A DNA stretch of 64,000 nt from NCBI RefSeq assembly GCF_036894955.1, contig NZ_CP145905.1, positions 565,501 through 629,500 of the forward strand. The letters are read 5' to 3'. The number at the start of each line of letters is the position of its first letter. The first letter of the stretch is position 1. The position numbers were made by a program, and so were the translations under genes. This stretch comes from Paenibacillus sp. KS-LC4. GTDB taxonomy: Bacteria; Bacillota; Bacilli; Paenibacillales; Paenibacillaceae. This document shows positions 18,433 to 26,560 of this stretch, piece by piece. The notes beneath the pieces were generated by a model, which saw nothing but the letters and a program-made list of their open reading frames with translations, searched no databases and was not told the origin of the DNA.

Positions 18433-19242
18433 ATGAATGATGCGCCAGCCGAAACGGGCAAGCCGTGGAATTGGCAGCTGTTCCCGTTCTCATCAGTGAA
18501 GGCAGGCGAGGATGCGTTGTTCGTGGCATCTATTGGTTATGGCGTCTATCAGATTAATGGCGAAGAGCAATGGTTAAAGCTTAGTGCAGGGATGCCGCAA
18601 TCGGCGATGGTTAATCGACTGCAGCTTCAAAGCAGCGTGCTTCATGCCTGCACGAGTGAAGGACTATATCAATATAAAAATGGGCAATGGGTGAATGATG
18701 GTCTCGCCATTCCTTGTTATCAATACCGGATGCTTGGCGGCACAGGCTATGCAGCAACCGATTATGGGCTGTGGTCAATTACGGGAAGCCGCTGGGAAAA
18801 GTCAGCCTGCGCCGACAAGCGGGTGTATGATTTTATGAACCTGCCGCAATATCTGGTCGTCGGTCATGAAAGCGGAGTCGCGCTGTACGACCGTTTTATG
18901 GATGAATGGGCCGAGTTTGAGCTGGGCCGTGCGGTTATAAGCCTTGCTGTATACCGGGGACATCTCATTGGCGTCAGCGATCGCGGCGAGCTGATGATTG
19001 GGGACAAGAAAGGGCAGTTTGACCGTATCCGCTTCAGCAAGCAGTTTATTTTCTCCATTGTTGTGAAGGGGAAAGATATTTATGTATGTACGGATAAAGG
19101 CTTGTTCCAGCTCGCTTATATCCGCAATCAAGTAACGCTGCTGTCTGTGAAGCTGGGTATTCCGGTCACGGATGTAGATATGCAGGGCGACAGCCTGTAT
19201 ATGGCCACGTTGTTTCAAGGTATTCAAATGATGGATGCCTAG
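18433..19242 (+). CDS. beta-propeller-like protein of an iron-starvation operon
   Basis: 269 residues with about seven repeats of the type GYGVYQI, EGLYQYKNGQW, YGLWSI, SGVALYD, RGELMIGD, KGLFQL, QGIQMMD, suggesting a cytoplasmic beta-propeller (no signal peptide). No catalytic motif is visible. It is the first gene after the Fur-controlled promoter, followed at 120 bases by a flavodoxin, so a role in adapting to iron limitation is inferred. AAGGAGC before ATG 18433 sets the start; the frame runs further upstream, but only through the promoter and operator. Confidence 0.75.
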   Translation: MNDAPAETGKPWNWQLFPFSSVKAGEDALFVASIGYGVYQINGEEQWLKLSAGMPQSAMVNRLQLQSSVLHACTSEGLYQYKNGQWVNDGLAIPCYQYRMLGGTGYAATDYGLWSITGSRWEKSACADKRVYDFMNLPQYLVVGHESGVALYDRFMDEWAEFELGRAVISLAVYRGHLIGVSDRGELMIGDKKGQFDRIRFSKQFIFSIVVKGKDIYVCTDKGLFQLAYIRNQVTLLSVKLGIPVTDVDMQGDSLYMATLFQGIQMMDA

Positions 19243-19362
19243 TTCATATAAAATCAGCCATCGGCGTGTGGAGGAGAGGCTGCTTTCGCCCAGCTGATGG
19301 GAAACAAGGCAGCCGATTGTCCAAAAAGGCGACGGCTATTTACACTTGGGAGGAATGTATAG

Positions 19363-19815
19363 GTGTCTAAGGTAATTGTTGTATACGCGAGCATGACGGG
19401 TAATACAGAGGAAATGGCTGAGGCAATTGTTGCTGGAGCACAGGAAGCGGGCGTTGAAGTTGTGTCGAAGGAAGCTTTCGATGCAAATGCAGCTGATTTG
19501 CTGGAGTACGATGGCATCATAATCGGCGCGTATACTTGGGGAGACGGCGAGCTTCCAGATGAAATTCTTGACTTCTACGAGGAGCTTGAAGGACTTGATC
19601 TCAGCGGTCGGAAAGCAGCCGTATTCGGTTCGGGGGATTCCTCCTATCCTGTATTTTGCGGCGCGGTTGATACCATCGAGGCGAAGCTGCGCGAGCTAGG
19701 AGCGGAAATTGTTTCCGAAAGCCTGAAGGTGGAATACAACCCTTCCGATGATGAGAAGGAACAATGCAAAAGCTTAGGCAAGCAAGTAGCTGGTCTTGTA
19801 ACTGTAGCGGGCTAA
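19363..19815 (+). CDS. flavodoxin
   Basis: 150 residues, standard short-chain flavodoxin. The FMN phosphate loop is SMTGNTEEMA, the first flavin-flanking loop is GAYTWGDGELPDE, and the second is FGSGDSSYPVFCGAVD. It replaces ferredoxin as a low-potential electron carrier when iron is scarce, as do the Fur-regulated YkuN/YkuP of B. subtilis. A GTG start follows GGGAGGA. It is the middle gene of the Fur-controlled group. Confidence 0.93.
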   Translation: MSKVIVVYASMTGNTEEMAEAIVAGAQEAGVEVVSKEAFDANAADLLEYDGIIIGAYTWGDGELPDEILDFYEELEGLDLSGRKAAVFGSGDSSYPVFCGAVDTIEAKLRELGAEIVSESLKVEYNPSDDEKEQCKSLGKQVAGLVTVAG

Positions 19816-19869
19816 TAAGCAGGGCGGCTGTTGCTTAAATGACCCGCAAGAAAGATGAGGTGACCGATT

Positions 19870-20661
19870 ATGGAGCAATCCGCAGCAGTAAAGCTGATTG
19901 AGGATTACAAGTTGGAAGAGCTGCTGCGCTGTCCCTATCGGTTCATTAAACGGCAGACGGCGAAGAAGCGGGCAGGCGAAGTGAATGGGCGCCAGCTTAT
20001 GCAATTCGCCGTCAGCCATATTGTGAATGACTTTTATGAGCTGCCGCCCCATGCCCGTACAGCTAATGTAGTAAAGAGGCTGGCGGAGCGCTGGTGGACG
20101 CCGCGAGTAGCTAAATTCGATAATGCGGAGCATTATTGGGATGCGAAGCTGCAAGCGATTGTACATTTGACGGCTTTTTTATTGGAGGAGCAAGAGGCGG
20201 CGCCGATTATTCAATTTGAGCAGCATCGCACCTTTGTTGAGCCGCTTGATATGGAGCTCACTCAAATCTTTCAAATTGTCGCCGAGGACCCGTATGGGAC
20301 GAATACCGATTATATTGTGCAAAAGTTTGTTGTGGACGAGGATGAGGATGTCATCGTTACGTTCCAGCATATGACCGCCGTATTTTGCGACAGTGCTTTC
20401 GGCAAGCTGCCTAGTCGAATTGATGTTTTATCGGTAATGAGCGGTCAGCGGATTTCCTATTATCCAAGCGAAGCTGATATCGCTCAATCCTTGGATTATA
20501 TGAGGCTTGTACAGACGATGCTGCCCGAAGCCGAATGGCTGCGCAAAAGCAACAATGAAGCGGAGTGCCGGAGCTGTCCGCTGCGAAGCGAATGCTTCAG
20601 CAAGACATCAGAGGCAGCAACGGAGGCTGGGCGGATAAAGTCAGCAAGTCTTACTATGTAG
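19870..20661 (+). CDS. RecB/Cas4-like Fe-S protein lacking obvious nuclease residues
   Basis: 263 residues. The N-terminus LLRCPYRFIKRQ and C-terminal CRSCPLRSECF reproduce the one-plus-three Cys pattern that holds a 4Fe-4S cluster in AddB, Cas4 and related PD-(D/E)XK nucleases. An Asp (THTDY-like NTDYIV) is present, but the expected beta strand with Asp...Glu-x-Lys reads VIVTFQHMTAV, so catalysis looks lost. It lies 54 bases after flavodoxin in a Fur-controlled unit, odd for a DNA-repair enzyme, and may act as an Fe-S sensor or electron partner. That is inference. Confidence 0.65.
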   Translation: MEQSAAVKLIEDYKLEELLRCPYRFIKRQTAKKRAGEVNGRQLMQFAVSHIVNDFYELPPHARTANVVKRLAERWWTPRVAKFDNAEHYWDAKLQAIVHLTAFLLEEQEAAPIIQFEQHRTFVEPLDMELTQIFQIVAEDPYGTNTDYIVQKFVVDEDEDVIVTFQHMTAVFCDSAFGKLPSRIDVLSVMSGQRISYYPSEADIAQSLDYMRLVQTMLPEAEWLRKSNNEAECRSCPLRSECFSKTSEAATEAGRIKSASLTM

Positions 20662-20664
20662 GCT

Positions 20665-20707
20665 AGAGCATCGTTCGATGGTTCATCGAACGATGCTCTT
20701 TTTTTCA
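20665..20707 (+). terminator. strong terminator of the Fur-controlled operon
   Basis: A perfect 16-bp stem, AGAGCATCGTTCGATG and its complement, has a 3-base loop and is followed by T8. Confidence 0.96.
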
Positions 20708-20821
20708 TGCTCATTATTAGGAATATGCATCCGAAGGCAAAGGTAGACAAACGATTGTTAGTTATGTAACATGGGGCATACATAAATACTAACTTACATC
20801 GTTGCACAAGGAGAGATTGTC

Positions 20822-21676
20822 GTGTCAGAGGAACTGCTGCTAACGTTTCGTTCGCCGCCGCTGCCCTTTTTTATAGAATCAAACCGCCGTACATATCAAG
20901 CGGGTGAGGAGCATCCGAACCGGACTAATATTGGCGTATTCGATATGCTGTTCGTGCATGAAGGCGCTCTGCATCTTGCGGAAGGGGATAATAAATGGCT
21001 GCTTGGCCCAGGGGATGTGCTTATTTTACGGCCGGACAGCTATCATTATTCGTATCGGCCTTGTCAGGAGACGACCGTGTTCGACTGGCTCCATTTTCAA
21101 ACGGTGGGTGCATGGGAAGAAACCGAGGGGAGTCAATCGGGCTCCTTGAGGGGAGACTATTATACATATGCCATTCGGCTGCCGAAAAAAATTCACTTGT
21201 CTTACCCGGACGAGGTGAAGCTCATCTTCGCACAGCTGCATGATGCCGCGCAAAGCTCGTCGCATGGCGCGTTCTGGGAGCGGCAGCAGCGTTTTCTGCA
21301 TCTGTTGCAAATGCTGGATGAAGGCTGGCGTTCGGATGCCGCAAGAGCAGGTGTATCGGTCGCAGAACGCGCCGCGGCCTATTTGAAAATGAATTACCGC
21401 AGTCCGATCAGCAATGGCATGCTCAGCGAAGTGCTGCAGCTGCATACTAACTATATAACGCGCTGTATGACTGAGGTGTTCGGTTGTACGCCGCAGCAAT
21501 ATTTGCTTTATTACAGGCTGGATCAAGCGAAGCTGCTCCTTATTAAGACAGACTGGACGATTTCCCGCATCGCGGAGGAAACGGGCTTCCGTCAAACGCC
21601 GCATTTCTCGCGGCTGTTTGCTGCTCATACCGGAATGCCGCCGCTAAAATTCCGCAAGCGTTTTACGACAAATTAA
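20822..21676 (+). CDS. AraC-family transcriptional regulator
   Basis: 284 residues. The N-terminal ~150 form a cupin-like ligand domain (FDMLFVHEGALHLAEGD, LGPGDVLILRPDSYHY). The C-terminal ~100 hold two HTH motifs (SNGMLSEVLQLHTNYITRCM and ISRIAEETGFRQTPHFSRLF). Such proteins usually sense sugars or similar ligands. No obvious target operon is adjacent, so the regulon is unknown. A GTG start follows AAGGAGAG. Confidence 0.9.
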   Translation: MSEELLLTFRSPPLPFFIESNRRTYQAGEEHPNRTNIGVFDMLFVHEGALHLAEGDNKWLLGPGDVLILRPDSYHYSYRPCQETTVFDWLHFQTVGAWEETEGSQSGSLRGDYYTYAIRLPKKIHLSYPDEVKLIFAQLHDAAQSSSHGAFWERQQRFLHLLQMLDEGWRSDAARAGVSVAERAAAYLKMNYRSPISNGMLSEVLQLHTNYITRCMTEVFGCTPQQYLLYYRLDQAKLLLIKTDWTISRIAEETGFRQTPHFSRLFAAHTGMPPLKFRKRFTTN

Positions 21677-21780
21677 ACCAATAAGTGAATAAAGAACCTC
21701 CTCATATGCAAATAATGGGCAAGACGATATTTTGAGCACAGCGGAATGCTTGCCCGCACAGCTTAGAGGGGGATATACAG

Positions 21781-22452
21781 ATGATTGAGCGATATTCGGT
21801 TAGGGCAAATGTCGATGATTTGGTTCGGTCGTTCCAGGTTGGGAATATAATTGATTGTGATGTGACTAGATTTAATATAGCACCGACCCAGTCGGTTTCC
21901 ATTGTCATGAATGACCGCTTAGGCGAGCGGACGCTTCAGGATGCCAGATGGGGCTTGTTTCCGTTCTGGGCGAAGGATTCCGTAAATGCGGATTGCGAAC
22001 GGCTGTCTGAAAAGCCATTTTTCGAGCGGATGCTGCGCAGGCAGCGCTGTGTTGTACCATGCAGCGGCTTCTTTGGCTGGCAGCAGTATGGGCAGGAGCG
22101 AGAACCAAGGGCGATGCATATTGTTGTGCCGAGCCAGCGATTGTTTGGTGTGGCGGGGTTCTTTGATGCCTGGAAAAATTATCAGGGGCAGGAAGTGCGC
22201 GCTTTTACGATGATTACGGCCAGCTCTTCAGGGGCGTTATCCGGCTGGCAGCCTCGTTTACCTATCGTGCTTGACGAGGAAGGACTGGAGGATTGGCTCA
22301 ATCCGCGCATTCATGATTTTCGTGCACTGCGCAAGCATCTCGATCCGCTGGACTCCTATCAGCTAAGAGCTTATCCGGTAACGAATGCGGTAGGCAACGA
22401 AGCGTACGAGTCGCCGGATTGCATTCAGGAAATTATGCCGGATTTTGCGTAG
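21781..22452 (+). CDS. SRAP (HMCES/YedK) family protein without catalytic Cys
   Basis: 223 residues. The SRAP fold is clear (FNIAPTQSVSIV, ARWGLFPFW, EKPFFERMLRRQRCVVP, FTMITASSS). Active members begin Met-Cys-Gly-Arg, and Cys2 forms a thiazolidine crosslink with abasic DNA. Here the start reads MIERYSV, the Glu of GFYEW is Gly (GFFGW) and the His of HDRMP is Gln (QPRLP). Three catalytic positions are therefore lost, and only Asn of NAD(R) remains. AGAGGGGGA fixes the ATG, so no Cys is hidden upstream. It probably binds DNA or ligand without crosslinking. Confidence 0.85.
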   Translation: MIERYSVRANVDDLVRSFQVGNIIDCDVTRFNIAPTQSVSIVMNDRLGERTLQDARWGLFPFWAKDSVNADCERLSEKPFFERMLRRQRCVVPCSGFFGWQQYGQEREPRAMHIVVPSQRLFGVAGFFDAWKNYQGQEVRAFTMITASSSGALSGWQPRLPIVLDEEGLEDWLNPRIHDFRALRKHLDPLDSYQLRAYPVTNAVGNEAYESPDCIQEIMPDFA

Positions 22453-22811
22453 CAACGGCAGAGTGGCTTAGTCCGCTTATTAGTTCTATAAGAAGCTTTA
22501 AGCCAAGCCTTCGTTCCGAGGATTGTATGGAAGCGGAGGTTTTTTTGAATCAAATAAGAAAGGGCTTACATTGTGGCTCGACGGGGTAATTCGTTCCTAA
22601 GGCAGTTGAAGCTAGGCAGGGATTTCGTTATAATGAAACCTATATTTGGGAATATCTGTAGCTCAAAATGATGCGGTTATTTGCCGATAGTTACAAATAT
22701 AAGGTCTTATAAATATCGCCTGTTATTGGCGTATATTTTATCCGTGAAACGGTAGCTTTGCCGCCGGAGGACGGCGATAACGTTTCACTTTGTTAGAGAG
22801 GAGCTGGGAGC
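22453..22811 (+). other. 359-base intergenic region with terminator and structured leader
   Basis: A terminator-like hairpin lies at 22503-22547 (CTTCGTTCC / GGAAGCGGAG, T6). TATAAT occurs near 22630. Then come two hairpins: one around CGCC-TGTTAT-GGCG (22714-22730) and a larger one at 22744-22788 closed by GTGAAACG / CGTTTCAC with an inner GCCG / CGGC. These could form a 5' leader for the small membrane protein; no known riboswitch consensus was recognised. Confidence 0.45.
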
Positions 22812-23015
22812 ATGGTTCAGGGCTGGGTCACTGCGCTGGTGCTGGCGTTCGGTATTGCGGTCGCTGTGTTTGGTGTTGTTGCCTATTTACGAATGTTTCA
22901 CAAAGACCGAAGCGCAGCTTCTGTCCGTTCATCCATAGAGCGCCATGCTAGTGCTGACGAGGCTTCCGCCGGTGAGGAGGAGCGCGACCCTCCGCTAGAC
23001 AGGACGCCCGATTAG
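22812..23015 (+). CDS. small single-span membrane protein
   Basis: 67 residues: one N-terminal membrane helix (WVTALVLAFGIAVAVFGVVA) and a charged cytoplasmic or external tail rich in Ser, Glu and Asp. There is no family match I can name. GAGAGGAGC precedes the ATG, and a long structured leader lies upstream. Confidence 0.65.
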   Translation: MVQGWVTALVLAFGIAVAVFGVVAYLRMFHKDRSAASVRSSIERHASADEASAGEEERDPPLDRTPD

Positions 23016-23086
23016 CATTTTTTGCATAGATTATACGCCTGGTGGACGAGACCGTCAAATGCATGCTTTCCCAAGTGTAGCATAAA

Positions 23087-23095
23087 TGTTATAAT
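23087..23095 (+). promoter_or_regulatory. extended -10 promoter element
   Basis: TGTTATAAT (TGn plus TATAAT) lies about 140 bases before the next small gene; the -35 is poor. Confidence 0.5.
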
Positions 23096-23233
23096 AGTAA
23101 GAAAAGTTCAAACATTTTGAATCATCAAACCATGGTGACGCTTGACCGATGGGAGTCCGGCGGTGTTTTAGCCGAATGTGTTCTCGGAATTTGTTGTTTA
23201 GGACGACCATCCAACGTTAAGGGAGGAGATTTC

Positions 23234-23422
23234 ATGGCGAAGCACAGCCAGAATGAAGTCAAGGAAAGCCTGAAAGAACTTACGAGAATTTTCCAACCCA
23301 AGGATTCACGCAAATTTGTTAGGGATTACATTCGAAAGTACCGGATTACCGGCGGCTACGAGGAAGAATTAACATTGCTGGTGGAAGATGAAATGGGCAA
23401 GCTCAACTCCTCAGTCGGCTAA
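23234..23422 (+). CDS. small hypothetical protein
   Basis: 62 residues, helical and charged: AKHSQNEVKESLKELTRIFQ, then DSRKFVRDYIRKYRITGGYE. There are no Cys and no membrane segment. GGGAGGAGA is well placed before ATG 23234. The 117 in-frame bases upstream are an untranslated leader in my reading. Function is unknown. Confidence 0.7.
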   Translation: MAKHSQNEVKESLKELTRIFQPKDSRKFVRDYIRKYRITGGYEEELTLLVEDEMGKLNSSVG

Positions 23423-23435
23423 TCGCATGGTTATA

Positions 23436-23476
23436 CGGGCTCTATTCCCTTCGAGGGGGGTAGGGCCCTTTTGTTT
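23436..23476 (+). terminator. rho-independent terminator
   Basis: GGGCTCTATTCCC pairs with GGGGGGTAGGGCCC around a TTCG loop and is followed by TTTTGTTTT. Confidence 0.88.
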
Positions 23477-23575
23477 TGAAGGGATAGAAAACAAAGCATT
23501 ACACGAATTGTTCACATTCGTGAGAATGACCGCTTTGCTCCTCGAATATGGTGAATAGAGGAGGGAGGTTTGGAT

Positions 23576-24304
23576 ATGCTGACGAAGCTTGCGCTTGGCA
23601 CGGAAGAGCAGTATGTACAGCATGCAGGGAGCATCATAGCTGCATGCCACAAAGAGCTGTCAAAGCGGATTACCTGCGGGGTGACAACGCTTGAAATTGA
23701 GCGTTTTACGGAGCGATTCATGCTGGAAAGAGGGGCGTTTCCAGCCTACAAGGGGCGCAAAGGTTATCCGTTCGCCATTTATGCCTCGGTAAACGGGATG
23801 CTGCGCGGCGGGTTTCCCGGCACGGCTCCTCTGTCCAGCGGTGATATGGTCAAAATCGAAATGATTGCCGGGGTGGATGGCGGCGCGGCTGAATTCGCCT
23901 GGACGTATGCGATAGGCGATCCCTTGCCGCATGCCCGCAAGCTGCTGCGCACCGCGCAGCACACGCTGAATCGCGGCATTGCCGAGGCGAAGGCAGGCAA
24001 AAGCGCTGGAGATATTATCGTAGCTATCCATACTTCAGCAGCTAAATCGGGCTGCCTAGTCATGAACAGCATGCCGGATATCGCGGTACACGGCATTCTT
24101 CAGCGACTAGAGCAGGGAGAGATGCGCCCGGTGGAGCAGCCAGAGGAGTTGCTCACCGAGGGCATGATTTTGACGATTGATTTAATCGCGGGCTCAGGCA
24201 CGCTGGCGGGTGACACTGCCAGTGTTGAGCCGGGACTTGCGACAGCGCATGTCAAGCATACCGTTGCGGTTACCCGCTCGGGCCCGGTTGTGCTAACAAA
24301 ATGA
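23576..24304 (+). CDS. M24 (methionine aminopeptidase fold) protein with replaced metal ligands
   Basis: 242 residues with the pita-bread fold of type I methionine aminopeptidase (KGYPFAIYASVN, GDMVKIEMIAG, EGMILTIDLIAGSG, AHVKHTVAVT). Aligned by eye with E. coli Map, the metal ligands read Asp97 to Glu (KIEM), Asp108 to Glu (AAEF), Glu204 to Asp (TIDL) and Glu235 to Lys (VKHT). The GHGIG His motif is not conserved (DIAVHGI) and substrate His79 is Gly (LRGGFP). Aminopeptidase activity is therefore unlikely. ATG 23576 follows GGGAGG; TTG 23570 is an alternative. Monocistronic. Confidence 0.82.
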   Translation: MLTKLALGTEEQYVQHAGSIIAACHKELSKRITCGVTTLEIERFTERFMLERGAFPAYKGRKGYPFAIYASVNGMLRGGFPGTAPLSSGDMVKIEMIAGVDGGAAEFAWTYAIGDPLPHARKLLRTAQHTLNRGIAEAKAGKSAGDIIVAIHTSAAKSGCLVMNSMPDIAVHGILQRLEQGEMRPVEQPEELLTEGMILTIDLIAGSGTLAGDTASVEPGLATAHVKHTVAVTRSGPVVLTK

Positions 24305-24333
24305 AGCGGATAACGCTGTACGCTCAGGCTCGA

Positions 24334-24385
24334 AAATCCCGCTCGCTTCCTCATTTGATGGGGAGCGCGCGGGATTTATTTTTTC
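24334..24385 (+). terminator. rho-independent terminator
   Basis: AAATCCCGCTCGCTTCC pairs with GGGGAGCGCGCGGGATTT (one bulge) and is followed by a T-run. Confidence 0.9.
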
Positions 24386-24440
24386 ACAAGTTGCGATTGT
24401 TGAAGATCCCTGCAACTCGTGACACGTACTGCTTGTTCGG

Positions 24441-24567
24441 CGGACTGAGGTTCCGTTATTTTAGCTTTTTGGTGGGTTTTGGGATACAAGCGGACAGGAG
24501 AGGCGTTATCGCCCTCCATATCCCAGCACAGTGGTCGTTTTCAGCGAAATAGCTGCTTCTGAGTCCG
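24441..24567. repeat. imperfect palindromic intergenic element (REP/MITE-like)
   Basis: CGGACTGAGGTTCCGTTATTT at the left is an imperfect inverted copy of the right end, which reads AAATAGCTGCTTCTGAGTCC. A second, direct, imperfect copy of the right arm (GAATAGCGGCTGCTGTGTCC) follows near 24600. No coding frame fits. The layout recalls dispersed intergenic repeats. The remainder of 24386-24801 shows only a promoter-like TATAAT at 24757. Confidence 0.5.
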
Positions 24568-24801
24568 ATTGCCTGAGCATAACTCGTGATTGGGTTGGAA
24601 TAGCGGCTGCTGTGTCCAGCAAAGTCTATCCTAAGCAAGGAGAGAGCCGCTGAGATGAAGTATACGAGGATGAGGATTCCTCCCGAAATGTTTGCATGCA
24701 CGCTCTAGCATGCACGCTCCAGCTTGAGCAGCTTTTTCTTGCGGCGGATTAGGAGATATAATAGGAAGAAAGAGAATGAAGCGGAGGTGAGCAGGCTGCA
24801 A

Positions 24802-25443
24802 TTGTTTGTGATGCTAGCGGATGTAGACGGGATAAATCGGAGCAAGACATTTTTGGAGGATCACTTCGTATGCCTGTATGGCCCGGGGCTTGGCAAGTTG
24901 GAGCCCTTCGACGAGGAAGCGTGCAAGGTGCGATTAATGGAGGCTTATCATCTGGAGGGTACGGCACTGACTGAGCGTATTGCAGAGCTTCGATTGTTCG
25001 TGGAGATAGCGGCAGACGGAGATTATGTGCTTTTAGTGGATGACGATAAGGTGCATGTGGGTGATTTAGGCGAATATTATTATGTGCTGAATGCAGATAA
25101 CAAGGAGGACGGCAGCTGCCATCGACGCGGTGTAACCTGGCTCAAAAGCTTGCCGCACAGCATGCTCGCCCCGGAGCTACAGTCATTGATAGCCAAGGTG
25201 ATAGCCGAAGGTCTATTTCTTGCTAGGCATGAGCAGCCCGTAACCGCTTGGCAGATGGAGCTATGGTTGAGCGGGGCTGCGGGAAGCAGCGAACAGAGTG
25301 AGTCGTTTTTTGACATAGATCATAAGACAATTAGAGAAGCGGTGGATATTTTAAGGCTAGCTATGCAGGCTGAGGATGTAGAGCGCCGTGAGAGGGCAGC
25401 GGCAGCTATTCTGCAATATGCGTCTCGTTCTCGCTTTTCGTAA
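24802..25443 (+). CDS. hypothetical protein, about 213 residues, start uncertain
   Basis: A soluble, acidic protein with no membrane segment. Visible blocks are LFVMLADVDGINRSKTFLED, an acidic strand region (FVEIAADGDYVLLVDDDKVH, GDLGEYYYVLNADN), and a helical C-terminus (TIREAVDILRLAMQAEDVER). I recognise no family. The frame is open from TTG 24724, but TATAAT at 24757 and GGAGGTGAG at 24783 lie inside that extension, so a TTG at about 24802 is preferred. Confidence in the gene is fair, in the start low. Confidence 0.6.
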   Translation: MFVMLADVDGINRSKTFLEDHFVCLYGPGLGKLEPFDEEACKVRLMEAYHLEGTALTERIAELRLFVEIAADGDYVLLVDDDKVHVGDLGEYYYVLNADNKEDGSCHRRGVTWLKSLPHSMLAPELQSLIAKVIAEGLFLARHEQPVTAWQMELWLSGAAGSSEQSESFFDIDHKTIREAVDILRLAMQAEDVERRERAAAAILQYASRSRFS

Positions 25444-25502
25444 GCAACATGCGTGGAGGCCACTAAAATTTAATACTCCCATTTAATACTCCCTGTAAGG
25501 CA

Positions 25503-25556
25503 AAAGCAAGGTAGAGCTCCTCTTCATTTCTTGAGGACGCTGTACCTTGCTTTTTC
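25503..25556. terminator. bidirectional terminator between convergent genes
   Basis: AAGCAAGGTA pairs with TACCTTGCTT with an inner CTCCTC / GAGGA stem and T5 on the plus strand. Confidence 0.88.
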
Positions 25557-25571
25557 AGCATAAAGGGTTAA

Positions 25572-26546
25572 TTATTTTCCAACATACTCATCCATAAAGC
25601 GATCTACCCTTTGAAAATATTCAGTGGGGTAATGGTTGATTGCATCAATGTGCTCCGTATTTTGCGGGTACCATACTTCTGCACTTGGATTCTCTTTTAA
25701 GGATTCGTAAATAGCTTCCGTATTTTTATAGCTGATTTGCTGATCTCCTGTGCCATGAATGAGCATAACGGGCTTTTTTTGCAGCTTTTTTACCGTATCC
25801 ATTGGGGAGATGGAATCTAAATCAACGCCGTAGGCCCAATTTGCCAGCCATGTCGATGTATAACTAAAGGGGAACGCAGGCAAGCCTGAAAAGAAAGGCA
25901 AGCCCTCTCTCAAAAATAAACCCGCATTGCGAAACGGACTATCTGCAATAACGGCTTCGATGTCATCACTTTCACTTGCGGCTAGCAAGGAAGTAGCAGC
26001 ACCCATTGAAAAACCGATAACGCCAATGCGATCACCCGTATGGCCTCGGGCTTTTAAATAGCTTACAGCTCCCAGCAAATCGTATTTTTCATTGAAGCCC
26101 AGTGTAATCAAATCTCCGTCGGAGTTGCCTTGCGAGCTGAGGTCAAATGCCAAAACATTGTAGCCCTTCGGAACGAAATGCTCTACTAGCTTTGGAGTCC
26201 GTCCTTTAACTAAACGGTTGCTTGTATAGCCGTGGACGACAATAATCGTCTTATTGCTCGCTTCACCGGAAAGGCTATTTGCAGGGAAAAAGGAGCCTCT
26301 AATCGTATTATCATTTTTCAAGCTTGGGAACTCGACTTCTTCGTAGGGCGTTTTATCAACGTTCAATTCGTAGCTGACATTAGTGTCTCTTGGGTGATGC
26401 AGCAAGGTGTCGACTACTTTATAAGAGATAAAAAATACAAGGCCCGCCACAAGCACAAGCGTTATCCCTAGGCTCCATAGAATTTTCTTCCGTTTTTTCA
26501 TACGCATAATAAAGCTCTGCTCCGGTTGTATAGATAATTGGCTCAT
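25572..26546 (-). CDS. membrane-anchored alpha/beta hydrolase
   Basis: 324 residues. An N-terminal membrane helix (ILWSLGITLVLVAGLVFFIS) after a basic start points to an extracytoplasmic anchored enzyme. The hydrolase core has the oxyanion strand TIIVVHGYTSN, nucleophile elbow GFSMGAA, a likely acid in GTGDQQ and the His in TEHIDAI. Esterase or thioesterase activity is expected; the substrate is unknown. CTGGAGGAG precedes ATG 26546. It starts 14 bases after the TetR regulator stop, so the pair is an operon, and the regulator probably controls it. Confidence 0.88.
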   Translation of the reverse strand: MSQLSIQPEQSFIMRMKKRKKILWSLGITLVLVAGLVFFISYKVVDTLLHHPRDTNVSYELNVDKTPYEEVEFPSLKNDNTIRGSFFPANSLSGEASNKTIIVVHGYTSNRLVKGRTPKLVEHFVPKGYNVLAFDLSSQGNSDGDLITLGFNEKYDLLGAVSYLKARGHTGDRIGVIGFSMGAATSLLAASESDDIEAVIADSPFRNAGLFLREGLPFFSGLPAFPFSYTSTWLANWAYGVDLDSISPMDTVKKLQKKPVMLIHGTGDQQISYKNTEAIYESLKENPSAEVWYPQNTEHIDAINHYPTEYFQRVDRFMDEYVGK

Positions 26547-26560
26547 TAAAACTCCTCCAG

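Noticed and set aside
23117..23233. 39-residue N-terminal extension of the small protein at 23234
   Set aside because: There is no ribosome site for the upstream start, and GGGAGGAGA fits the internal ATG.
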